A DNA stretch of 64,000 bases, taken from positions 62,001 through 126,000 of the forward strand of contig LVAT01000045.1 of the NCBI GenBank assembly GCA_001604135.1. The letters are read 5' to 3'. The DNA is from Clostridiales bacterium Firm_14. GTDB taxonomy: Bacteria; Bacillota; Clostridia; Saccharofermentanales; Saccharofermentanaceae. Position numbers and translations under genes: made by a program. The notes under the pieces are model-generated. The model searched no databases. It was not told the DNA's origin and was given only the letters and a program-made list of their open reading frames with translations. Each line of letters begins with the position of its first letter. The first letter of the stretch is position 1. Shown here piece after piece: positions 1 through 6,732 of the stretch.

Positions 1-1
1 G

Positions 2-325
2 CTGGGACTTAATGTCGATGCCGGTCTCATGTACACATGCAACGATGAGGCATTCTATATGGAGCTCCTTTCTGACTATGCAAACAGCGCTTCTGACAAG
101 TGTTCTGACTTGTCTTCATTCCTCGAAAACAATGACCTTAAGAATTATGAGATACTTGTACATTCTTTAAAGAGCGCTTCGAAGACTGTCGGTGCTGATG
201 AAGTTTCCGAACAGGCAAAGGCTCTCGAAGAGGCTGCAAGGAACGGGGATGCTGATTTCGTAAAGGCAAATCACGATGCCTTTGTCACAATCTTTAGGGA
301 GCTCTCCGGCAAGATCTTAGGATAA
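2..325 (+). CDS. C-terminal Hpt domain of a hybrid sensor kinase (partial, 5' end outside window)
   Basis: The frame is open from base 2 and enters from outside the window, so this is the last ~107 residues of a longer protein. The visible part reads as a histidine phosphotransfer (Hpt) domain: a lead-in of the type LGLNVDAGL, a helical stretch, then HSLKSASKTVGA, whose histidine is the expected phosphorylation site. Hpt domains of this kind usually form the C-terminus of hybrid histidine kinases and pass phosphate between receiver domains. A stand-alone Hpt protein is less likely because the frame has no start here. It is followed 93 bases later by a GGDEF/EAL gene, a plausible output partner, although that gene has its own -10-like TATAAT at 373-378. 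Confidence 0.8.
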   Translation: MGLNVDAGLMYTCNDEAFYMELLSDYANSASDKCSDLSSFLENNDLKNYEILVHSLKSASKTVGADEVSEQAKALEEAARNGDADFVKANHDAFVTIFRELSGKILG

Positions 326-418
326 CCCGTATATCTCAAGGGATTCACAGGGAAACTTTTCTTTCCATCTGATATAATAAAAATGTAGTAATTCCTTTAG
401 GGATAGGGGGGATTTATT

Positions 419-2221
419 ATGTTCGTAAATAAACTCAATCAGTTGTACAAGCCTTTCAGACGTCTGTATTATTCAGAATCAACACCTGAACAGATCGAAG
501 CGTTCCGCAAAGGAGTGCCTTTTGATCCCGTAAGCAAGTTTGAAAATGCTTTCGGTACATACGATCATGTAGGCGTCTTCTATGTGAAGCAGTTAGACAG
601 ATTCGTAATCGGAATCGAATTCAGAGTGGGAGATGACAGGGTCCATTATCCGGACGACCTTAAGTACATCGAACTCGAAGGCACTTTCTTCTACTCTGTT
701 GAGATCGATGACGGCATTGCGGCAGACAAGAATGCCATTAAGGAGATCTTCGAAAAGATCGCTTTGGATGACGATGCCCACAGAGCTTATTCCGATCTCT
801 CGATCAAGGAAGAGACTGAAGTGATCGGCATTTTCACTAGCGAGAATAAAGAGAGGATCCTCTACGAATGGAAGGTCGATATCGACCGTGCAGCAGCCAT
901 CATCAATGATGACATGGATGCGCTGAAGAAAAAGACTCTTTACAAGCAGTCTTTCTTTGATCCGATCACAAAACACTACAACTGGAACCACCTCCAGGCC
1001 TTCCTCGAGATGCCTATGGACTATGGAATTAACGACTATGCATTTGTCCATTTCGACATCAAGGAGTTCAGGGTCATAAATGAGGTATATGGCCACATTG
1101 CCGCCAATAAAGTGCTTTGTAACATTGTTAAAGCGATGAATGAGGCCGATTTTGTCTATGCGAGCGCCAGATGCCACAACGACAATTTCGCCATGATGAT
1201 CGAAGATATGCCCGAGAAGGAAATGGTCGAGCGTCTGCAGGAATTCTTTGAAGATCTGTCACATTTGGAGGGAGATCCTAACTATAAGATCTACTACAGA
1301 GTCGGTGTTGTTCCGATGCAGAGAACGATCCTGAACGGCAACCGTGTGGCTGATGCTGCAAAGCTTGCCCAGTCATTAGGCCAGAATATGTATAAGACAG
1401 AGATCACCATATTCACGGACAAGATGCATAATGACATCTCCTGGGGTAATTACATCAAGGCTTCTATAGACAAGGCAGTTTCAAATGATGAGTTCATGGT
1501 CTTCTTCCAGCCAAAGTTCGATATTACAGGCGATACGGCTGTCCTGAAGGGCATCGAAGCACTTGTAAGATGGAATTACAGAGAAGAGGAATTTTTATCT
1601 CCTGTTAAGTTCGTCCCATTCTTCGAGAAGGATGGCTCCATCGGCAAGATCGATGACCTTGTATTAAGCAAATCATGTGAGACGCTTGCCAAATGGAAGA
1701 GGGAAGGCAAGAAGCTCTATACGGTATCCGTTAACCTCTCCAGGAGCAGGTTCTACTTTGAGAACCTCGTCGAGCACCTGATATCTATAGTCGACAGATA
1801 TCATGTAGATCACCAGTACATCGAGTTCGAGCTTACAGAGAGCGCGACATACGAAGACAGGGAGCACATGATCGGAATCCTTGATGAATTGCGCGAAAAA
1901 GGTTTCCAGATCTCAATGGACGACTTCGGAACCGGTTATTCATCTCTGTCGCTTCTTACCGAGATGCCGCTTGATACGTTGAAGATCGACAAGAGCTTTG
2001 TAGATAAGCTCGGCCTTGAGAAAGAGAAGAAGGACGATGTTGTCGTAATAAGCCACATCATCACTCTGGCAAAGGAACTTGGATTCATTACTCTTGCCGA
2101 AGGCGCAGAGACTGAGGCTCAGGTAAGAAGACTTAAGGAACTCGGCTGTGAGACGGTACAGGGATACTTCTTCAGCAAACCGATGACGATAGCGGAGTTC
2201 GAAGAGAAATACAACAGTTAA
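419..2221 (+). CDS. GGDEF-EAL protein, degenerate GGDEF, probably active c-di-GMP phosphodiesterase
   Basis: A 600-residue soluble protein. Residues 1-170 match no domain I recognise. Residues ~175-325 have a GGDEF-domain fold pattern (SFFDPITKHYNW, then FVHFDIKEFRVINEVYGH), but the active-site GGDEF is replaced by HNDNF near residue 250, so cyclase activity is unlikely. Residues ~350-595 are an EAL domain with the usual catalytic and metal-binding positions: EALVRW (~380), VNLSRS, ELTES, DDFGTGYSS (~500), LKIDKSF and AEGAETE (~560). The protein therefore probably hydrolyses c-di-GMP, with the degenerate GGDEF part as a regulatory module. The start is supported by a G-rich site (GGGGGG) about ten bases upstream, and a strong terminator follows the stop. 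Confidence 0.9.
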   Translation: MFVNKLNQLYKPFRRLYYSESTPEQIEAFRKGVPFDPVSKFENAFGTYDHVGVFYVKQLDRFVIGIEFRVGDDRVHYPDDLKYIELEGTFFYSVEIDDGIAADKNAIKEIFEKIALDDDAHRAYSDLSIKEETEVIGIFTSENKERILYEWKVDIDRAAAIINDDMDALKKKTLYKQSFFDPITKHYNWNHLQAFLEMPMDYGINDYAFVHFDIKEFRVINEVYGHIAANKVLCNIVKAMNEADFVYASARCHNDNFAMMIEDMPEKEMVERLQEFFEDLSHLEGDPNYKIYYRVGVVPMQRTILNGNRVADAAKLAQSLGQNMYKTEITIFTDKMHNDISWGNYIKASIDKAVSNDEFMVFFQPKFDITGDTAVLKGIEALVRWNYREEEFLSPVKFVPFFEKDGSIGKIDDLVLSKSCETLAKWKREGKKLYTVSVNLSRSRFYFENLVEHLISIVDRYHVDHQYIEFELTESATYEDREHMIGILDELREKGFQISMDDFGTGYSSLSLLTEMPLDTLKIDKSFVDKLGLEKEKKDDVVVISHIITLAKELGFITLAEGAETEAQVRRLKELGCETVQGYFFSKPMTIAEFEEKYNS

Positions 2222-2232
2222 ACCCATTATTT

Positions 2233-2261
2233 AAATCGCCCACAAACCGTGGGCGATTTTT
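2233..2261 (+). terminator. Rho-independent terminator after the GGDEF-EAL gene
   Basis: An 11-bp perfect stem AAATCGCCCAC / GTGGGCGATTT with a 5-base loop is followed by a run of T. It begins 12 bases after the stop codon. Confidence 0.9.
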
Positions 2262-2323
2262 ATATCAGATTGTCATATAAAGCAAGCGACATCCGTTGGT
2301 TTAAGGTGTAAAATCGTGTCGCT

Positions 2324-3433
2324 ATGTTAGAAAGAATCAAGAAAGATCCGGTATTATTCATCTCCGGCATATTGGCTGTCGTATCCTGCTTCTTTGTCCA
2401 TCCGGACAAGGAGTATATCGGCTACGTTGATTTCAGGGTGCTCTCGATCCTCTTCTGCATGATGATCGTCGTATCCGAACTCGTAATACTCGGCGTCTTC
2501 GATAAGCTCACTAACAAGCTCTTATCAAAAGTCCATTCGTCAAGAATCGTATCGCTTGTCCTCGTCTGGCTCTCATTCTTCCTCGGAATGATCCTCACCA
2601 ACGACGTGACTCTCGTAACTCTCGTTCCTTTCGCGATCGCGCTGATGAAGTCATTTGACGACAGGAAGACTCTGACGTTCACCCTGATTTTAATGACTGT
2701 TGCGACCAATCTCGGAAGCATGCAGACGCCGATCGGAAATCCTCAGAATATCTATCTCTACACGCATTACAACATGGAGATGGGACACTTTCTGCTTCTG
2801 GTACTGCCTTATTCTTTGTGCTCGCTGGTGCTCGTTACCATTGCCGTATTCATCCTCTGCAAGGACATGAAGGTCCGGCATGAGGAGGACAAAGAGCAGA
2901 AGAAGATATCCGGTATCAAGCTTGCGATATGCATCCTGCTTTTTATCGCGAGCCTCCTCGTCGTATTGAAAGTCATCGAATACTATATCGTTCTCGGCAT
3001 CATGATCGTTGCGATGCTCATAATGGACAGAAAAGCTTTCAAGGGCGTTGACTACACGCTCCTTATCACGTTTGTATTCTTTTTCGTTTTTGTAGGAAAC
3101 ATGGGCAGGATCGATATCGTTTATGAGACGATATCCAAGATCGTCGAGAAGTCTCCGGCGATCACGGCAATTGCTTCATCACAGGTTATAAGCAACGTTC
3201 CCGCTGCGATCCTCCTGTCGGTATTTACTGACAACGGTGATGCTCTGGTAATCGGCACCAACTTAGGCGGCCTCGGAACGCTCATCGCGAGCATGGCAAG
3301 CCTTATCACTTACAAGTTCCATGCAGCTCTTCCCAAAGCTAAAGAAAAGAGCATAAGCTACGTCGGTGCGTTCACTGTCGTAAACATCATCTTCCTTGCT
3401 GTGCTCTTAACTTTGTATTTCTTTATCAGATGA
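2324..3433 (+). CDS. Anion permease-like membrane protein (ArsB/CitMHS ion-transporter superfamily)
   Basis: A 369-residue polytopic membrane protein with about ten hydrophobic segments. Two motifs point to the ion transporter superfamily: TNDVTLVTLVP near residue 92, and TVATNLGSMQTPIGNPQN near 130-140, both typical of ArsB, CitMHS and SLC13-like permeases. The substrate (arsenite, citrate, other anions or Na+/H+ exchange) cannot be told from sequence, and no arsenic or citrate genes are adjacent. There is no Shine-Dalgarno sequence close to the ATG. A -10-like TAAAAT lies at 2309-2314, so the transcript may start only a few bases before the start codon. No terminator is clear before the convergent gene. 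Confidence 0.75.
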   Translation: MLERIKKDPVLFISGILAVVSCFFVHPDKEYIGYVDFRVLSILFCMMIVVSELVILGVFDKLTNKLLSKVHSSRIVSLVLVWLSFFLGMILTNDVTLVTLVPFAIALMKSFDDRKTLTFTLILMTVATNLGSMQTPIGNPQNIYLYTHYNMEMGHFLLLVLPYSLCSLVLVTIAVFILCKDMKVRHEEDKEQKKISGIKLAICILLFIASLLVVLKVIEYYIVLGIMIVAMLIMDRKAFKGVDYTLLITFVFFFVFVGNMGRIDIVYETISKIVEKSPAITAIASSQVISNVPAAILLSVFTDNGDALVIGTNLGGLGTLIASMASLITYKFHAALPKAKEKSISYVGAFTVVNIIFLAVLLTLYFFIR

Positions 3434-3542
3434 TCTTATTGTGCTGCTTTGGCAGTGAACGAATCATCATCCGGCAATGCCATATAGATCGAGCATTCCA
3501 ATGCGATCTTTCCTGCGTCTTCTTTGGGAGCTCCGCTTTCTC

Positions 3543-3950
3543 TCAGCCTGTCATCCTGATGACCGGATCAAGATTTGCTGCATCAACGGTTATCCCGTAG
3601 TAACCCGGATCGATTATTGCGCCGATCTTTACAGGAGAATCACCATTGTTTACATTCCTGGTTGTCGCCAGCACTCCGTGAAAGTCAGAATACATAAGGA
3701 TATATCCTGCTCGGCCTGTCTTCTCGAAGAATTCTCTTGCGCGCTCTTCCGTGGAAAATAACGGGAGGTATCCGGTGTTATCAGGACCGGGAACAAGGAA
3801 TAATCTGGAACCGCCGTCCTTGTGGTCACCGAAAGGGGTAGAATACCATAGTCTTATCTTTCCGAATTCGCGTAAGAATTCCACATCGTTTAACTGTTTG
3901 TTCTCGTGCTGCTCTAATAACTCCAGAGCTTTCTTCTCATCGTTTTCCAT
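3543..3950 (-). CDS. SseB-like domain protein
   Basis: A 135-residue soluble protein. The central part (SRLFLVPGPDNTGYLPLFSTEERAREFFE) resembles SseB N-terminal domains, small proteins of unclear function often near secretion or stress genes. The start at 3950 is chosen because AGGAGG sits six bases upstream; the longer frame to 3992 lacks a site. The first 14 bases overlap the end of the upstream gene, so the two are probably translated as one operon. The family assignment rests on a short resemblance only. Confidence 0.55.
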   Translation of the reverse strand: MENDEKKALELLEQHENKQLNDVEFLREFGKIRLWYSTPFGDHKDGGSRLFLVPGPDNTGYLPLFSTEERAREFFEKTGRAGYILMYSDFHGVLATTRNVNNGDSPVKIGAIIDPGYYGITVDAANLDPVIRMTG

Positions 3951-4491
3951 ATTCTGCCTCCTGTTCCTGAATCTTAAACAGAGCTCTGTCATACCTTCTC
4001 TTTTGAAGATCTGTCAGGCATGATGCGTGTTGTTTGTAAAATCTTGCTGCCCAGCGGAAATCACCTGACAGATAGGCCTGATCCGCGCGTTCGAGATCGT
4101 ATATATGTATGGGCGGCGGAGACGGAAGCAATGTGCCCTCGAGCTTTGTTATCAGGCCATTCTCGTCCATCCGGTAGATATCGTTGATAAGCTTATCTAA
4201 AGCTTCTGCAAGGTAAGCTACGCCTTTTTCGATGCCGGCACCGAAGTACTCGTAAGAGGACCTGTAGGGGAGATCGAGATCGCTGAACAGCTTGGCCACA
4301 TCGACCTTTTTGTCATGAACATAAATATCAAGCACTAATCTGAATTCATAACTCTCATGCTCGATGGTGATGATCACATTCCGTTTTTTCCAGGCGATAC
4401 GTTCGTAGTTAGAACTCCTCACTTCCAGCCAGTAGATATAACCTGCATCGATAAGGAAGGCCGTTTTGTTCTCGCATAGTTCTATAAACAT
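3937..4491 (-). CDS. Hypothetical protein
   Basis: A 184-residue protein of no family I recognise. It has no signal peptide or membrane segment. The N-terminal ~70 residues alternate hydrophobic and charged residues, suggesting beta strands. The C-terminal ~50 residues (from DLERADQAYLSGDFRWAARFYKQ) look like a single TPR-type helix pair. AGAAGGA lies about eight bases upstream of the ATG. It overlaps the downstream SseB-like gene by 14 bases, so the two probably act together. Confidence 0.6.
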   Translation of the reverse strand: MFIELCENKTAFLIDAGYIYWLEVRSSNYERIAWKKRNVIITIEHESYEFRLVLDIYVHDKKVDVAKLFSDLDLPYRSSYEYFGAGIEKGVAYLAEALDKLINDIYRMDENGLITKLEGTLLPSPPPIHIYDLERADQAYLSGDFRWAARFYKQHASCLTDLQKRRYDRALFKIQEQEAEYGKR

Positions 4492-4534
4492 GTTGTGGGT
4501 CCTTCTTTCCGGGAAAATCTGTAAGACCGGATTA

Positions 4535-5323
4535 CTATTCGTTCTTAACGTTCTTCTTGGCGAGCTTGCCCCAGTTCCTGATGCCTACGAAGGCTTCGAT
4601 GAGATAAATTGTTTTCTTTGTGACGTAGACCGGATCGCCCTTTAAGACGTACTGCGCGACGGCGATAATGTCTGTGATGATCCACCAGCCGTACTGCGCT
4701 TTATATCTGAAAGCTTCGAGAAGGCTTGCAACGATGCCGATAGCGAAGATCGCTGCGTCGATCCATTTCATGACAGTGACGTTCCAATTGTACTTAACCG
4801 CAAACTTCATCCATGTATCGCCTGCCCAGAAGCTAAGCACATAGTAGACCAGAACAGTCAGTGCGATGATCCCTGCCGTTACGATCAGGTGCTGCCACCA
4901 CTTAAGAACTTTGGATTTGGCAAGAAGCTTATCTTCTTCGTCCTTGTGCTTGTACCAGTTGACCCAGCTGTAGATGTTTAAAGGTGTGTATACGATAACT
5001 TCGAGCCAGAATGTTGCCCATATCCCGAAGTAGCCCAGGTATATCGCGAAGACGATCGTGTTGACCATTGCGAAAGGGAAGTTCATTCTGTTTGCCTTAG
5101 CGCAGAAGAAGATGCATATGATGCCGCACAGACCGGAGATGAAGTTGATTATCGCAAGCCACTGCGGTGTGCCTTCCTGAGGCTCTATGGCGTAGTAGAT
5201 GGAGATGCCGAGCATTATGACGCACATCAGTATCTCGTACCACTTAAGGCTCTTAAAAGCCCTGCCGATCTTAACGAATAAGTTCGCTTCTTTTTCTTTT
5301 ATATTTGCTGTTATACCATCCAT
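4535..5323 (-). CDS. pnuC: Nicotinamide riboside transporter PnuC
   Basis: A 262-residue membrane protein with about seven transmembrane segments, matching the PnuC family in length. The PnuC signature lies near residues 113-127 (NIYSWVNWYKHKD), with the conserved tryptophans that line the vitamin-binding pocket. PnuC takes up nicotinamide riboside or a related pyridine precursor by facilitated diffusion. The gene overlaps the upstream NMN adenylyltransferase by 13 bases and is third in an operon headed by an NrtR-type regulator, which fits NAD salvage. No nicotinamide riboside kinase, usually needed to trap the substrate, is present in the window. Confidence 0.9.
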   Translation of the reverse strand: MDGITANIKEKEANLFVKIGRAFKSLKWYEILMCVIMLGISIYYAIEPQEGTPQWLAIINFISGLCGIICIFFCAKANRMNFPFAMVNTIVFAIYLGYFGIWATFWLEVIVYTPLNIYSWVNWYKHKDEEDKLLAKSKVLKWWQHLIVTAGIIALTVLVYYVLSFWAGDTWMKFAVKYNWNVTVMKWIDAAIFAIGIVASLLEAFRYKAQYGWWIITDIIAVAQYVLKGDPVYVTKKTIYLIEAFVGIRNWGKLAKKNVKNE

Positions 5324-5799
5324 TTTTGTCTATCCTCCAAAATCTCCATTGCTCTTATCATCGTGCCGCTGATAGGGTAGGTCTTGCGTTCTGCATCTAC
5401 GATGATGTGTGTTGCTTCGGGATATGCCCTTGAGAAGTATTCTCCGTACTGCGGTTCACTTGAGTAAACGTAATCCATATGCGGTACATATTGTCTTACC
5501 AGAGGCGTTTCCTTGTCCCAGTCTTCCTCGCCGTCAGGTCCTCTCAGCGGATTGTCGTCTATTATCTGAAACTCGACGTTAGGGTAGAGGGTGCAGACTT
5601 TTTTAAGCTGCCTGATGCGTGATTCGACTGTGAGCATCTCATCGTGGTTGGTCTTAAGGATCTTCAATTCGTCGTCGCCGTTGATGAACATTATGACTAC
5701 TACGTGGTCGCACATTCCTGCCGCAGTATCGATGCAGTAAAGGTGGCCCTTATGCAGCGGCATGAACTTTCCGCCGTAAAATCCTTGTATCTTATCCAT
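5311..5799 (-). CDS. NadR-type nicotinamide-nucleotide adenylyltransferase (single domain)
   Basis: A 162-residue nucleotidyltransferase. The nucleotide-binding HxGH motif is PLHKGHL at residues 14-20, and the second signature ISGTMIR is at residues 143-149. It corresponds to the adenylyltransferase domain of NadR, which joins NMN to ATP to give NAD. Full NadR proteins also carry an N-terminal HTH and a C-terminal ribosylnicotinamide kinase. Both are absent here, and the regulator role is filled by the separate upstream NrtR-like gene. It lies between nrtR (3-base gap) and pnuC (13-base overlap). Confidence 0.85.
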   Translation of the reverse strand: MDKIQGFYGGKFMPLHKGHLYCIDTAAGMCDHVVVIMFINGDDELKILKTNHDEMLTVESRIRQLKKVCTLYPNVEFQIIDDNPLRGPDGEEDWDKETPLVRQYVPHMDYVYSSEPQYGEYFSRAYPEATHIIVDAERKTYPISGTMIRAMEILEDRQKWMV

Positions 5800-5802
5800 C
5801 TT

Positions 5803-6564
5803 TTATTCCTCGATAAGTTTGTACAGCCTTGCCGGTTTTCCTTTCGAGATAACGGTCTTTTCGAGATCTATGACTTTGCCTGATGAGACATAATCTCTTA
5901 AGAAAGTCTTTCTGAAATTCGGGAGATCCAATGACCTGTTCTTGATCGTCTCGTATATCCTCTTAAGTTCTGAGATGGTGAATTCATTCTTGTTCTTTAA
6001 GAGACTGAATGCATCATCTTCGTAATCGATCCTGTTCCTTAATCTGGTTATCGCCATCTTGATTATCTCGTTGTGATCGAAAGCCAGATCGTTCTCTGTT
6101 ATGGTCAGTCCTTCGTTGGTAAAGACGATTCCGTTCACGTCGTACATGATCTTAAAAAGCCTTGCGTCCTGGGCATCATCGCCTGCCTTGATGTCGAGCA
6201 TATGCTTCGGAACAAGTGCGGTGTAGGCTATCGATATTACGGTGGTTCTCGGATCTCTGCCGAGATTGCCGAAGGTGTAGAGCTGCTTTAAATAGACATT
6301 GTCGATGTTGGTCTCGGTCTTTAATTCTCTGGCAGCAGCTTCATCGATCGATTCTTTTCCTACCTGGAGGAATCCTCCGGGGATTGCCCAACATCCTTTG
6401 AACGGATACTCGCCTCGCTTGATCAGGAGGATCGAGAGGTCGTCGGAGGAATCCAGGGTGAAGACCACCACATCTGCCGTGACTGAAGGACGCTCGAATT
6501 CTGAAGCATCGTACTTATTAAGAAATTCGATCTCTTCTTTTGTTGAACGCTTATTGTTTTTCAT
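5803..6564 (-). CDS. nrtR: NrtR-family transcriptional regulator of NAD metabolism
   Basis: A 253-residue protein with an N-terminal Nudix-like domain and a C-terminal winged-helix (about residues 170-250). The Nudix box at residues 63-87 is altered: one residue is inserted before E71, and the REUxEE core reads RELKTET, so pyrophosphatase activity is probably lost. NrtR proteins use this domain to sense ADP-ribose or related NAD metabolites. It heads the nrtR-adenylyltransferase-pnuC operon and has AGGAGG eight bases before the ATG. A perfect dyad covers its promoter, so autoregulation and control of the operon are likely. Calling it NrtR rather than a Nudix hydrolase rests on the C-terminal domain and the neighbours. 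Confidence 0.88.
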   Translation of the reverse strand: MKNNKRSTKEEIEFLNKYDASEFERPSVTADVVVFTLDSSDDLSILLIKRGEYPFKGCWAIPGGFLQVGKESIDEAAARELKTETNIDNVYLKQLYTFGNLGRDPRTTVISIAYTALVPKHMLDIKAGDDAQDARLFKIMYDVNGIVFTNEGLTITENDLAFDHNEIIKMAITRLRNRIDYEDDAFSLLKNKNEFTISELKRIYETIKNRSLDLPNFRKTFLRDYVSSGKVIDLEKTVISKGKPARLYKLIEE

Positions 6565-6581
6565 GGCCGCTCCTCCTTAAT

Positions 6582-6629
6582 GGTTATCTTAACCACTTGT
6601 ATTATGGTACAAATTACCATAAGTGTCAA
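6582..6629 (-). promoter_or_regulatory. nrtR operon promoter with overlapping operator dyad
   Basis: Read on the minus strand, TTGACA (6624-6629) and CATAAT (6601-6606) are separated by exactly 17 bases, a near-consensus sigma-A promoter. A perfect dyad TTATGGTA-N5-TACCATAA (6602-6622) fills the spacer and -10 region. A second, shorter dyad GGTTA-N3-TAACC lies at 6582-6594 in the early transcript. A repressor bound to the first dyad would block RNA polymerase. The likely ligand-responsive repressor is the NrtR protein encoded just downstream. That assignment is inference. Confidence 0.8.
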
Positions 6630-6649
6630 TATCCATTTTTGAGGAGAGC

Positions 6650-6713
6650 GAAAAAATAACCCCTGTACGGTTATTCTTGCCGGCTGGTTCCGGCTGAAGT
6701 GCATAGGGTTATT
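6650..6713 (-). terminator. Terminator of the minus-strand lipoprotein gene
   Basis: Read on the minus strand, AATAACCC (complement of 6706-6713) pairs with GGGTTATT (complement of 6655-6662), enclosing an inner GCCGG/CCGGC hairpin, and ends in a run of T. It lies 20 bases after the stop codon of the large lipoprotein and before the nrtR promoter. Confidence 0.7.
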
Positions 6714-6732
6714 ATAATATTATTTTGCTTGA

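Noticed and set aside
593-1177. Minus-strand open frame of 194 residues inside the GGDEF-EAL gene
   Set aside because: It is a shadow of the coding strand, with no ribosome binding site or domain; the same holds for the other antisense frames within real genes.
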